Below are positions 11,057-22,230 of a stretch of 64,000 bases of DNA, piece after piece; within the stretch, counting starts at the first letter, position 1, and every line of letters begins with the position of its first letter. The stretch lies in contig NC_079238.1 of NCBI RefSeq assembly GCF_027921745.1, positions 2,294,001-2,358,000 on the forward strand, read 5' to 3'. The translations under genes and the position numbers were made by a program. The notes beneath the pieces were generated by a model. That model was not told the DNA's origin. It searched no databases and worked only from the letters and a program-made list of their open reading frames with translations. This DNA is from Schizosaccharomyces osmophilus (lineage: Eukaryota; Ascomycota; Schizosaccharomycetes; Schizosaccharomycetales; Schizosaccharomycetaceae).

Positions 11057-12184
11057 ATGAATCTATGGAACCGAGCAATGTTTATTTCGAAAGCGTTTCT
11101 TCGTTCGAAGTTACTTCTTGTCGCATTTTTGATAGTGATGAACCTGGGGCTACTTTTTGTACTACATGTATATCGAAATCCTGGGTACCCAGGCTCTTCT
11201 TTGGTGGCTTCTCATCTGGGATCACACAAGCATGGACCTTTTTATAACCAAACTAGTGATAATCCAAGCCGATATACGTATATGGGGCTTTTGACACTTC
11301 CAACTTCTGATGACGATGTATACTTCAATGCGACCAGATTGCTAGTCTATCGGCTAAATCATCATCCTAAAACAAAAAGCCAATATCCAGTTCATATACT
11401 TGTTATGAAAGGAGTGGATCAATGGAAAATTGATCGCCTGTGCAAAGATGGTGCGAAAATTATTATGGTGGATCGAGTGCGAACAGAAGATTTAGTAGAT
11501 GAAGGTCTATCAATTGCTCCAGGAAGTAATCGATATGAGTATATGTTTACAAAGCTGAGCGTTTTCGAACAGACTCAGTTCGATAAAATTTGCATTTTAG
11601 ACAGTGATTTGCTTATTCGCAAAAACATTGACGATATATTTAAAACACCATATACATTTACATCTCCTGAAGCACCCGATTTGGAACAGCTTCCTCTGTT
11701 TTTGAAGCCCGGTGACGAAGAAGAATCTCAGTTTGGGGATGATTTCAAATCGTATGGGGCTGCGAAAGAAGAGTTCTATCCTTATTTAGTTGCTGCTTCT
11801 GACGATCGTAACCCTGGCCATCCTACTCCTCCTGAACCATCGGAAACCTTCAATGCAGGTTTGATGCTTGTTCATCCCAGCAAGCTTCATCTTCATCGTA
11901 TAAAGATGATAGCTCGGTATCCTTTCATGTATGACAACGCTAGGATGATGGAGCAAAGTTTGTTAAATCTAGCGTATAATGCACACGGGTGGTTCCCTTG
12001 GACAAGGATTGACTTCTCTTATAATGGGGTTTGGATTACGGAGGAAGATCTGCCTTATATTCGTGCAGCTCATGGAAAGTTTTGGGAGCATGACAATCAG
12101 GAGTTTCCTCCTATACTGGCTGCGGAATGGAGTCAAGCATTTGGTGAAATGAATGCCTTTTATAATTATGAGGGCGGTAACTAA
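11057..12184 (+). CDS. GT8-family glycosyltransferase, tandem paralogue
   Basis: Second member of the tandem GT8 pair, 375 residues from the ATG at 11057 (the frame is open 18 codons further, from a TTG). It has a type II topology with a signal anchor at about residues 18-40, then a lumenal domain. The block [18 protein letters not shown] is nearly the same as in the upstream paralogue. The metal-binding DxD is in ILDSDLLI (D182 and D184). [23 protein letters not shown] and FSYNGVW follow. It corresponds by position to S. pombe SPBC4C3.09. Probably a Golgi protein-glycan or glycolipid transferase; the substrate is unknown. Compared with its neighbour it has a longer acidic insertion (PGDEEES) before the conserved FYPYL segment. 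Confidence 0.85.
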   Translation: MNLWNRAMFISKAFLRSKLLLVAFLIVMNLGLLFVLHVYRNPGYPGSSLVASHLGSHKHGPFYNQTSDNPSRYTYMGLLTLPTSDDDVYFNATRLLVYRLNHHPKTKSQYPVHILVMKGVDQWKIDRLCKDGAKIIMVDRVRTEDLVDEGLSIAPGSNRYEYMFTKLSVFEQTQFDKICILDSDLLIRKNIDDIFKTPYTFTSPEAPDLEQLPLFLKPGDEEESQFGDDFKSYGAAKEEFYPYLVAASDDRNPGHPTPPEPSETFNAGLMLVHPSKLHLHRIKMIARYPFMYDNARMMEQSLLNLAYNAHGWFPWTRIDFSYNGVWITEEDLPYIRAAHGKFWEHDNQEFPPILAAEWSQAFGEMNAFYNYEGGN

Positions 12185-12630
12185 ATTCTAATACGAAAAC
12201 ATCAGGGCAAAATTCCATAATCCTTTTAATATCTTCGATTTTTATTTTAGTCAACCTTGAATTGTTTCTATTATCTGACCCTGTTTTAATTTTTTTCTAG
12301 TGCTCGTTAATTGCCAATGTCTTTTTGCATATCTCACTAATGTTATTTAAACGTTTTATACTGAATATTGTTACTCTAATTTGAAGTTATACTTTTGATT
12401 CTTTTCTTATTTACGGTTATGGGAATTTTGACTGAATTTTATAATTGTAGTCCCGGTTCCAAAATTTATAAAAGGAAATGTGTAAATTCTATTTGCATTG
12501 TACGGATCGTCATATAGTCAACAATTTCTTTAAAAATAAGTAGTCATGGAAAGGTATTGTGTTTAGTAGTCCATTTGAAAAGATGCATAAGTAAAACCAC
12601 ACTCTTACTAATCATAAGGTGGGCAGAAAA
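12185..12630. other. Convergent intergenic GT8/pre3
   Basis: A 446-bp AT-rich 3' region shared by the convergent GT8 and pre3 genes. I see no gene or distinctive repeat in it. Confidence 0.5.
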
Positions 12631-13572
12631 TTATTGGTTAAAACGGGGAATAGGATTTTCAGTATTAATGGCAAAAAATTTACGCTCCATTCCTTCTTTA
12701 TTCAAGATAACCATTCGAATGGTACCACCACTGCTGCCATCACGCTCCATAGCAAGCGCGACAGCGAATTTAAGGAATTCGACGGCTTGCTCCTTTGTCA
12801 TATTTTCTTTAAAGTTGGCATCACAAAAACCGTAAATGAACTAACACGCAAAGTTAGTAATTAATCCTGAGCACTCTTGTTAAAAGAACAACATACCGCT
12901 GAACCACTACCTCCAATTGCCAGGGGTTGCTTGTGAAGACTTCCACCCAGAGGGATACTGTAAACTTCACCACCAGTTTTCTCATCATAGCCACCAATAA
13001 TGAGACCAGCACTCAACATGTTCTTGTTTGTATAACATAATTCAGAAGCCAAAGTCGCTGCCGTGTGGACAGTTGGAGTAATACCATATTGAACCCTACA
13101 TAGCATTAGCATCAAGGTCTTGTCAAGATATAAGGGTGTACGAAGGGATTTACGCTTCAGCTTTCATTGCAAACACCACCCAGTTAATTTGGTATAATAC
13201 TTACTCGTACATGGATAGATAATATCTCAAAATATCAGCCACAGCTTGAGTATCTGCGGCAGAACCACTTCTACAGCACCAAATGTTGTCAGTCAGTTGA
13301 GTCAACTTGTCCGTCACGCGATTGGCGATATAAGCACCTAAATGAAGGTGTTAGCTTTTTAAGGAAAATAGATCACTTCATTCGTAAATAACGTACCCAT
13401 TGTCGTCCTAGAGTCCGCGGCTAGAATCACTCCTTCATTGTATTTAAGGGCAGTAATGGTTGTACCCATACGAATTTCACTGTATGTTAGCGTACACATA
13501 AATACAAATTCCTTACCCCTTTTTTATGGAGTTGATATCAACATTTAACGGATCTGTTACACTAGTAGCCAT
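12631..13572 (-). CDS. pre3: 20S proteasome beta1 subunit (caspase-like activity)
   Basis: Catalytic beta1 subunit of the 20S proteasome. Five exons join in frame: 13572-13517, 13479-13397, 13337-13205, 13095-12897 and 12840-12631, giving 226 residues, which as I remember is the S. pombe length. The first intron is only 37 nt. The propeptide ends at Gly24 and Thr25 becomes the N-terminal nucleophile (MG/TTITAL). The block AADSRTTMG and the C-terminal SGGTIRMV follow the beta1 pattern. The introns carry CTAAC or GCTAATG branch sequences. It is divergent from ppk21 over 1.1 kb. Identification is firm; the exon 3/4 join (MYE-VQYG) is inferred from frame and branch signal. Confidence 0.95.
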
Positions 13573-14664
13573 CTTTGATGTATATCGGTAGAGGTGAAGT
13601 GCAAGTACAGGGATCACAGTATGCAACTTTATTAGGTAACATTGTAACTTGGTGCTTATAGGCAGACTGTTGTGTAAAATTGTCGTTTCTTAAATGTATC
13701 CTTTGAGTTTGAGAATATAGTAATTAATTAAACTTTTTTTTAATTGCATCCACAAAAAATGATGAAGCCAACTGAGTAGACGAAGTAAGCAAACTATGAA
13801 ATTGCTAAAACATGACTATTGAGGTAGTTCCTTCGTCTCCTTCATTAAGTACAAGTATTTTTATATCATCTGACTTGTTTCTATAATTTTTTAATCATCC
13901 TTTTTGGTATGAAAGAGAATTGTCAAACGTGTTTCTCAAAAACTATACTAAAAGTCTATAATGATATGGTAAAATAAAGGCTTTTGAACAGGTCTTTGGT
14001 TGCAAGTTTTATGGTTTATTATTAAATTCATTCGTAAATAAAAAAAAAAGAGCATCTTTATGCCTCATCAGAGATAGAGAAAAAAAAGGTTTGCTGATCC
14101 CTTCGCAATATCAATTACTTTTAATCATGAAAAATGAAAGGAGAAAGGGAAAGGAAGTCTCTCCAAAATCTTCTTATGGCCAAAAGCTTTCTTGCTCACT
14201 TGTTTATAATATCAATATCAACAAAATTTATTTATCGTACAGTTTTCATTGTTATCAAAACCGCATAAGAGAACTCAGCTTCTAATTATAAGAAAAGGTA
14301 AAAACCAATTTTAACAAATACTTTTCGGTATACTATTTTTGGTAGTTTTTTTTTTTTTTTTTTCTCTGCCTTTTGTTTATGTTTTTTATTTGTTTACTGC
14401 ATCCTATTGAGTGTGATGTAAAGATGACGGCTGATCCATCAGCATGTTTTACTACCTCCTCTGTTTACACTTGCCAACAGCGAACTACCTTACACAATAG
14501 CATTTTGACAAATAAACAAGAGTACTAACTTGTTTTGATCCTTTTTTTTGTCGTTCTTTTTATTTATACAATTTTTTTTTTTTTTTTTTTAAAGTTTCAT
14601 TTTACATTATCATCGGCCTTTGCTAGCACTGTTTAACATATATGCCGTAAAAGCTGTCAATAAA
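13573..14664. other. Long divergent intergenic region pre3/ppk21, A/T tracts
   Basis: About 1.1 kb without a supported gene. It contains long T tracts (14346-14363, 14572-14590), an A-run near 14038 and two TGTTTAC sites (14391-14397, 14462-14468). Long asymmetric A/T-rich spacers of this kind are where fission yeast replication origins lie, so it is a candidate origin as well as a double promoter. It may also include a long ppk21 5' leader. Confidence 0.5.
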
Positions 14665-16530
14665 ATGGATTTGGATCAAAATCGTGTCCCGATGAGTGCA
14701 TTGCCAGACTATGCTGATCCGGATTATTTTGACCATGGTGCAATTAACAAGCAAACCAGTTTTCATCGCTCTTCTCCTAGACATTCTACCAGTCACATTG
14801 GTAGTGCAAAATCGCCAAATAATTATATTTTCGGAGACATCATTGGTGATGGATCGTATTCAGAGGTAAAATCTTGATTACAATGTTGATGTAGTACAAT
14901 TTTGCTTACAAATCAGGTGAAACGGGCTACTGACAAACGTAGCTGGAAGGAATTTGCCATAAAGGTGCTGGATAAACGTTACATAGTCAAAGAAAACAAG
15001 ATAAAATATGTTAATATTGAGCGTGATTCTATGATGAGGCTCAACGGGTTTCCTGGAATCGCTCGTTTATTTCACACATTTCAAGATGATCTGAAGCTTT
15101 ATTACGTTCTCGAATATGCCCCCAATGGTGAGCTACTACAATACATTAAAAAGGTAAGATCTGCTTGGTTTACAGATTGACAAATTTTTTTTCCTTGTCA
15201 AGGTTCCCAATCGGAATACATTCTAATAATCGTTTCCTTTAGTATCGCTTTTTGAATGAAGCTTCAGTTCAGTTTTATGCCGCCGAAATCCTTTCAAGTA
15301 TAGAGTTCATGCATTCCTGTGGTATCATACACCGGGACTTGAAGCCAGAAAAGTAAGTTTGAATATTATTGTATGTCAGCTAACAATTTTGCAGTATTTT
15401 GTTTGACCATAATATGCATGTTAAAATAACTGATTTTGGCACAGCTAAAATACTTCCGCCAAAGTACGCTAATAGCCCCGAATCCACCATGTTTTCGAGC
15501 TCGTTCGTCGGTACTGCTGAATATGTCGCACCAGAGCTACTTTCAAAACAAGTAGTATCTAAAAGGTAAGTCTAGTCTTTTTATCATTTAGCTTAAGGTA
15601 ATTAACTCTTGCAGTTCGGATGTTTGGGCATTTGCTTGTGTCGTTTTTCAGATGATTACTGGGTCTCCTCCTTTTCATGGTCGTGATCCGGGTGTGATTT
15701 TTAGAAAAATTATGAATTTGGAGTACGACTTGCCTAAGCATATGCCGATTGAAATGGTCCCGTTATTCACCTCTATCTTTCGTTTGCAAACGTTTGAGAG
15801 ACCATCTATCCAAGAATTGAAACAATTTTCCTTCTTTACTGACATTTCTTGGAAAGATTTATTTTTCCAGTCGCCTCCTCCATTGCAATCTTTTCGACCT
15901 AATTACCGTCATATTCCTGTGAATCCTCTTCCACCTACTTATCGGTCAAACATGACAGCAGCAGCAGCAGCTAGTGCTGCTGCTGCCCATGCTTCTGCAT
16001 CCATAGTGAGGCATCAGCCTAAATCTGTTTCTGACCAAAAGATAAAAAACAGAAAATCCACTTCCCCTCCTGCCCATTATGGACAGGCTACTTTGCGTAA
16101 TAATCAACCGTCAATGGATTTGTTGTACAGCAAGCTATTTCCTTCTAACGAATCAGTCCTTGTATCATCATCTGTTTTACTGAGTTTGACTGCTCCTCTG
16201 CCAGAGGGAGGTAAATTTCCCTCTGGAATTACAAAAATGTTTTTGAAAAAAAAATCCCGAGTAATGCTGTTAACGAACATGGGACGTTGCGTTTTCGTGA
16301 CGAAGGGGAAAAACGATAGAGTCTTAATTGACGCGGAAGTCAGTTTATATGATCCTTCAGTTGAAGTACGATTTGATGACAATAAATCCAAAAGATTCTT
16401 GCTTAATTTACAAACAGAAGCTTGGATCATTGAAGACACTTCTGAACATGTATCACGCTTGAGGGAAGTTATTAGTAAATTTAAGAAAAGCGATCGCCCT
16501 TCTTTGGATCCGTCTTCTCACGAAGACTAA
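14665..16530 (+). CDS. ppk21: PDK1/Pkh-type AGC protein kinase with C-terminal PH domain
   Basis: Serine/threonine kinase of the 3-phosphoinositide-dependent kinase (PDK1/Pkh) group, which phosphorylates activation loops of AGC kinases. Five exons: 14665-14865, 14917-15153, 15243-15352, 15395-15565 and 15615-16530, giving 544 residues. The glycine loop GDGSYSEV spans the first intron; the VAIK-type Lys is in FAIKVLD; HRDLKPEN is at 176-183 across intron 3; DFG is at 196-198; the activation segment is SSFVGTAEYVAPE. A linker with a poly-Ala tract (about residues 355-370) leads to a PH domain at about 438-530. By synteny this is ppk21 and not the essential ksg1. An earlier in-frame TTG exists but the ATG at 14665 suits the family. 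Intron signals are canonical. Confidence 0.93.
15958..15986. repeat. GCA/TGC trinucleotide inverted repeat coding for poly-Ala
   Basis: Four GCA units (15958-15969) and four TGC units (15975-15986) form exact 12-bp arms around GCTAG. In frame they encode an alanine tract in the ppk21 linker. The repeat can fold into a CAG/CTG-type hairpin. Confidence 0.8.
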
Positions 16531-16896
16531 ACTTTTGGTTGTTCTATGACAATTTGTTTTATTTATTTTCTGGTTATTTTTTGCCCGTTTTTGTTATTAA
16601 TATGTTTAATAAATTTTTGTCTTTTCTTAAAGTTATCTTACATTACTTAAAAGTATCAAATCAAACAGAATTCAAAATTCATGAGTTCCCTAAATCTAGA
16701 GTAATAAAACGTTAATTATGTTGACTCTTGGTACCGGTGGTATCAAGGAAATTATTGGTACGAATTAGAATCCAAAATAGAAGACTGCAACATTATAAAG
16801 AAAGTGGAAAACCAAATAACACGAATGGAATTTTAAAGCAAATGCAAAGTGACGCGAACCCAGAAGATAAATAGAGAAACTAAAGCCCAAATTTTA
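16531..16896. other. Convergent intergenic ppk21/TBC
   Basis: A 366-bp 3' region shared by two convergent genes. AATAAA-like sequences occur near 16607. Nothing else is recognised. Confidence 0.5.
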
Positions 16897-18188
16897 CTAT
16901 TTTTTCAAAGCTATTTCAGAAGGCATTTTCTGCCAATAGTGTTGTATGCGGGCCAAGTAAGCATCGTCGTTCTGAATAGGAATAATACCTGATAACGCTT
17001 GCATAACGATCTCGAAATCAGCGTCCATTAAGGTATCCCACATTCCTCGTATTATGGCGAGCGATGATGCTTGTAATAATCTTATAGTCTGTCCTTCATT
17101 ACCCCCTAAAAGGAAAAGCAAGTCCCATATGCGAAGTTGGGTATGAAAAGGGACACATTGGTGAAATATTGTCAAATACCAGCGAGTAGCAAATGCAGAC
17201 GGTTCAGCTCCAATATTAGACAAATGTTTACCGGACGGTAGGTACTGTAACTCGTTCTTCAAATCATCAAACGCTTTTAATAAGACTTCAAATCCACATG
17301 AAAAGAGATCACCCATTCCTCTACGTTGCAGCATATTAACCATCATTATAAATGCAATTTCCTCGGGGTAATAAATTAGTAAAGTGGCTGCGATAGAAGC
17401 CATTCCTTGTACATAACCGACCTGAGGTAGATACAAAGCGACAGAGTGTAAAACTCGAAACAATAACCGTTGACCACCATTATAACGTTTACGAAACATG
17501 AAATGAGTAGCCGCAGTACGGGGAACATCTAAATCAATCTGTACATCGTATTCACATATTTTATCACACAATTCCTACAGAAAATTAGTTTTTTTGTGTT
17601 TTAGTCAAAGGGAATAGAACTTACATAGTAATGATTGACGAGATCGGAATCTGGGCATTTATCCATTAAAAATGACCACCAAGCTATCGAACGCCAGCAA
17701 TCAGGGATTCCCTTCATTGTTCTTTGAATTAATTTTCTGGTAACCCGAAACGAATGAAGCTGATTTCCAGACTCAAAATGTATAGTGCACATTTGTTTCC
17801 ACTTTTCAATTCGGGACAACTCACGCTCTGATAGTAACCGTTCATCTTTTTCGGGTTCCCTTGTCATGGGGGAAAAAATACTATCCTTGATATATTTAGA
17901 TAAGTCATCGCGACCGATGAGTTTTTTTCCCAAATGAAATGTATTGCTCTCTTTCTGTAATGAAAGATCCTTGGTGACTTTATAGAATCCAACGTTTACC
18001 AGACCCATATCATTGCGGAAGTTTCCGTAACGATCCACTTGTTCAGGAGTAGGACTTTTCGATCTTGCCTTTATAGTGGATTCCTTCTCAACAAGTTCTG
18101 CTGCCTCCAGATATTGATTATCGCCTAGTCGGTACAATTCTTGGATTCGTTGAAGAGCACAGGTTTTTCGGTTATCTAATTGTTCCAT
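16897..18188 (-). CDS. TBC-domain Rab GTPase-activating protein
   Basis: Rab-GAP of the TBC family, which accelerates GTP hydrolysis on a membrane-trafficking Rab. Two exons, 18188-17625 and 17574-16897, with a 50-nt intron (GTAAGT donor, CTAAT-type branch, TAG acceptor), giving 413 residues. The N-terminal 130 residues are charged and not recognised. The TBC domain starts around residue 140 with IPDCWRSIAWW. The arginine finger is R207 in DVPRT and the glutamine finger is Q244 in GYVQGM, so the dual-finger catalytic residues are intact. The domain continues through WDLLFLLGG. It corresponds by position to S. pombe SPBC1778.09. The target Rab cannot be told from sequence. Confidence 0.9.
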
Positions 18189-19021
18189 GCTTTATGTTTA
18201 TGCTTGGAAACAATCGCAACAAAACAAATGAATATAAAAACTTCCTTAATCAATCAAATTAAAAAAAATAAAAGACAAATGAAATCAAACAAAGTGAAAC
18301 GCACTCAACAAGTTCCTCTAAGCCAAAATAGAAAAGTAATGTGCGACTTTTTGTCAATGTTTTTGTAAGGTCAAAAGGGACCTTCACTGATTAAAGATAC
18401 TGAACGCACTATCAAAATCTATTTATATAAAACCATTTATTTCTTTTTTTTCTTACTTATTTAGGTGGAACAAATCTCAAAACTCCCGAAAGGAGTTGAT
18501 TTAAACTAAACCAATATATTCCCTCTGAATTACTACATGACCAGGATAGTGCACTTACCTAAGAATGCCATAAAATAAACAACGTTCCAGTTCTTTATTT
18601 GTCGATAATATGTACTATACAACCATAAACAGTAATATGTGTGTATAAATAGTAGCATACTAATATGAGTAATACGTATGCTTATAAAAACGTAAAAGGA
18701 TAGATGCTACAAAAATTGTCTGTGGGAAGGCATACTAGAAAAATGTACTGCTCGCCTTTTGATACCCGTGTCTTTTAAAATTTGAATCGATTCATTCACT
18801 TCAAAAAGGTAACAAAACTTCTGCTCGTACGCTCGTCTTACTAGTAAACAAGCATTCGAAAAATATAAAATGCGGTTTCGGTAGTATTATATATTACACT
18901 TGTATTTTGTTAGAGTAATCAAACGCTGACGAAATAATCGTATCGAAAAGGTTATTCTGTAGCGGTTCACCATTGACAAAGGAACTTACCTAGAGACACA
19001 TACAGCAAAGAATTATAGACA
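18189..19021. other. Divergent intergenic TBC/arc3
   Basis: An 833-bp spacer with one GTAAACA site (18844-18850) and a short AACTCC/GGAGTT hairpin near 18480-18495. No supported gene. It must carry both promoters. Confidence 0.5.
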
Positions 19022-19730
19022 ATGCCTGTAAGTGCGTATGTTTCTGATCGTGTTGTTAACGTATGATTTAGGCTTATCATTCTTCTTTTTTGAGCATCCC
19101 TAATGTTCCAACGACTGGCAACTTGGCCATGTTGCCGTTGAAAACAAAATTCCGTGGCCCTGCTTATCCAGGTAAGTTTTCGAGCATAGCTCTTGTATTT
19201 GATTTGTGCAGAAATGTTTTTTAAGATGCTTACTATTCGCTCAGCCGATGCAAATCAAATGGATATCATCGACGAATGTATTAGCCTTTTCCGCGCAAAC
19301 TGCTTTTTCCGTAACTTTGAAATTAAGGGCCCTGCCGATCGTACTCTGATTTATGGAACTCTCTTTATTAGTGAATGTCTAGGAAAACTGACTGGATTGA
19401 GCTGCCGTGATGCAGAACGTCACTTGAACAGTCTTGCTCTAGAGAACTTTTCCATCCCAGGTTCTCCTGGGTTTCCTTTGAATGCTCTTTATTCTCCTCC
19501 TGCCTCTACTCAGGAATCTGGTATGCTCTCTCTATCGAGACTTTTTATACGTTTTTGTTTCCCATTGATGGCTAACCGAGTCTCTAGAATTGATGCGTAG
19601 TTACCTTACTCAATTCCGCCAAGAATTGGCCTTCCGTCTTTTGTCCCATGTTTATGCTACAGAAAAGACACACCCTAGCAAATGGTGGACTTGTTTCAGT
19701 AAGAGACGATTTATGAACAAGGCTCTTTAA
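19022..19730 (+). CDS. arc3: Arp2/3 complex subunit ARPC3 (p21)
   Basis: Subunit ARPC3 of the Arp2/3 complex, which nucleates branched actin at endocytic patches. Four exons: 19022-19027, 19072-19171, 19245-19520 and 19588-19730, giving 174 residues, as I remember for S. pombe. The first coding exon is just ATG CCT (Met-Pro), followed by GTAAGT. The protein runs MPAYHSSFLSIPNVPTTGNL and contains PLKTKFRGPAYP, DEC.SLFRANCFFRNFEIKG and a C-terminal KWWTCFSKRRFMNKAL, all typical of ARPC3. The exon 3/4 junction restores SELMRSYLTQFRQEL. Every intron keeps the reading frame. Convergent with the methyltransferase gene, 236 bp apart. Confidence 0.95.
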
Positions 19731-19966
19731 TTATGATGTTGTATGAAATGTATGCTGTTTTTTGACTTTCAACAAAAAATTTTACAATCCATCGCTGTAT
19801 AGAGAAGGTCAGCGCTCAAGAGGAGTGGCTCAGGTTTTCGTCAAGGGTTGATTGAATATGTAAATTACACTATGGCTACGAATGCAGGAGCAATGTAGAC
19901 CATGTTCATCAAAACACCATGTTTTAATTAGTATGTAGAAAGAGTTTATAAAGAAAGCAATTTATT

Positions 19967-21128
19967 CTAAAATTGCTGTAAGTTTGCCTTTTGGATGCGG
20001 CTCACCCAAAAATGCGGGTGATAGATCCATTCCAACATGCTTCGCTTGTCTCCCATATATTTAGTGGCGGTGGAATCATGTTTTAATACTTCAAAGCCCA
20101 TTGAATCCATGATAAATAAGAGTTGATCCAACGTTAATTCAATGGTTGGATTTTCATGCTGAGAATCGCAGTCGTTTTCAAAATGATAGAGCAATGGGCC
20201 AACATTAATCCAATAACCTCCGTCTACCAAACAGTTTTTGATAACGTCCAAGTAACTCAAGATATTTTTGGCAGTATCTATGAAAAAACATGTGACAACA
20301 ACTTGGAATCTATTTTCACTCGACTTGTCTCCGTACACTTCTATAAAATCACCAGCGGCCATCGAAAAGAAGGCTCCATGATTGAGGCACTCGGAAGGCA
20401 CCACGTCGGGAATAGCTACTTCTGCTGCCTGATTATCTCTTGTAACATGGTTGGAAAAAGAATGTATATAGGGATGAATAACAAACTCATTGATTGTAGA
20501 TACACAGTTAAGCATATAGTGTGAAGTTAGTAACATGAAATAAGAAAATTCATTTCCCTGGCAAGAAAATCCTATGTACTAGTTAGTAATTCAGTTTTGA
20601 GACTTGACTGTGTCAGTCATTCGTACCTTGAGCGGCAATATCAAAGGCTAAGCGTCCCAAACCGGATCCAGGAACTAGAATGTGGATTTGTGAACGATCA
20701 ATCGAGCCCAATGGAAAGAGAGAATCCAACTCTTGAAGAATTGGTACATATGTTGCCTGCCTTTCGTTCGCGGATTCTTCACTCCAATCACGAGCAAGTT
20801 GTTTTAATGTGCCCGAAACCTTTTGCATCATTTCACTAGACACATGAAGGACATTGTTCACGTCAAAATTTGGATAAAACACGGGTATTCCTGCTTTGAC
20901 AATTGCATCTGCAACGACACTATTTCGCTTCACACAATCATCAAGTCTAGATAAATGTTTCAGAAAATTATTTTCACTGTCTTGTAACAATAAACCTTTA
21001 TGCTCAAAAGGAAGCTGAGACATCAACTTTCGTTTCTGTTGAATTAGGGTATGGCCATATTTCCGATATAAAACGAAAGCACTTAGCACTTGTTTTAAGA
21101 TCTTTTCTTCTTCTTCGTCGTATTCCAT
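19967..21128 (-). CDS. N2227-type S-adenosylmethionine methyltransferase (carnosine N-methyltransferase family)
   Basis: A predicted SAM-dependent methyltransferase of the N2227/carnosine N-methyltransferase family. Two exons, 21128-20627 and 20571-19967, joined over a 55-nt intron (GTACGA donor, CTAAC branch, TAG acceptor), give 368 residues. The SAM-binding glycine motif is HILVPGSGLGRLAFDIA, and the exon junction restores AAQGFSCQGNEFSYFML, a signature of the family. Later blocks are DTAKNILSYLD and GGYWINVGPLLYHFE. Animal members methylate carnosine. The yeast substrate is not known to me and a dipeptide or protein substrate is possible. It corresponds by position to S. pombe SPBC1778.07. 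Confidence 0.9.
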
Positions 21129-22230
21129 ATATCTTTTTATTGTTGATTTGTAAAGTTTGGTGAACGGGGAAAGCCAATGAAAGTATGAAGTATCAATAGA
21201 TTATCCCAGTCGGCGACTCAGCTCTGTGGTTTATGGGCAAAACAAACTGTACAGACAATGAAAAGAAAGTTTTCAGTAAGAGAAGCGATCTTTTCTTTTT
21301 CTTTTAAAATAACGCTTTGGAAAAGCTTTGAAGTCGATGCCCCTTCATTCTTGCTGCAAGTGTAAAAAATAGAAGAGTTGATTTAAAAAGATTTCAACCT
21401 TCAGCGTTTACAGATTTTCTATTCTTATTCATGAGTTAGAGTAGCTGTTTCTCGTATGTCTCATAGTGTCTAGTGACTACCTATGGAAACTAAGAGCGTA
21501 GGCTCATAGTACTGGCTTAACGGTTGGAACCATAGACGAAGAAATAGTGCTACTTTTTTAATCGCTTCTTTCCCTATTTTATTCGAGAATTCCCCAGTCA
21601 CTTCTTTTTTGGCTCTTGTCAAACCATGTAAACAACATTGGTAGCACTTTTACCGTGCATTTCTTATCCTATTACCATGCATTTGAAATGTAGGAAACTG
21701 TGTCACTCAATTGGCATCTGAAAATTCCATTTAATATAGCATTATCTAGCAAATGTTCAAAGATTCAACTGAAGGAACAGGTTATTAGAAATGCTTATAA
21801 CAAGGCCATCAAAATGGATTATAAAATTTACAGTACCTTTTACGAACCGATCATCTTGTAAATTCCTTTTACATAGTTTATTATCCATTTCCAAAAATTT
21901 GTTTACTCATTAAAATACGCATATTCCATACAGTAATATCCATTATCCTATTAAGACTTAAATAAGGGTAGCATAATAATGTGTAATAGAAATAATCTTA
22001 AAGGGGATATTAACCAACGAGTGAGACTTATCTGATGCTGCACCATACACAACCAACAATGCTTTCCCAAGTAGAAAGTTTCGTTATACATCCTTTTGGT
22101 TCGTTATATTCATTTGAGCTCATCATGATGGACACTATAGACAACGACAATCCTTCTACTAACCACCACTGACAAAGCAAATCGTGGTTTTTCTTTTATA
22201 GTTTTTTGGTAGAAGGCTTTCCTTATAGAC
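21129..22230. other. Long divergent intergenic methyltransferase/fim1
   Basis: About 1.1 kb with no supported gene. It contains a TGTTTAC site (21900-21906), a GTAAACA site near 21628 and AT-rich stretches. It is a candidate promoter pair and possible replication origin. Confidence 0.5.

Noticed and set aside
14391-14468. TGTTTAC pair upstream of ppk21 and single sites elsewhere
   Set aside because: The 7-mer occurs at least eight times in the AT-rich spacers, close to what base composition predicts, so single or loosely paired sites were not called.
18480-18497. AACTCC-CGAA-AGGAGTT hairpin
   Set aside because: A six-bp stem is expected by chance in 64 kb; no run of T or gene end next to it suggests a terminator.
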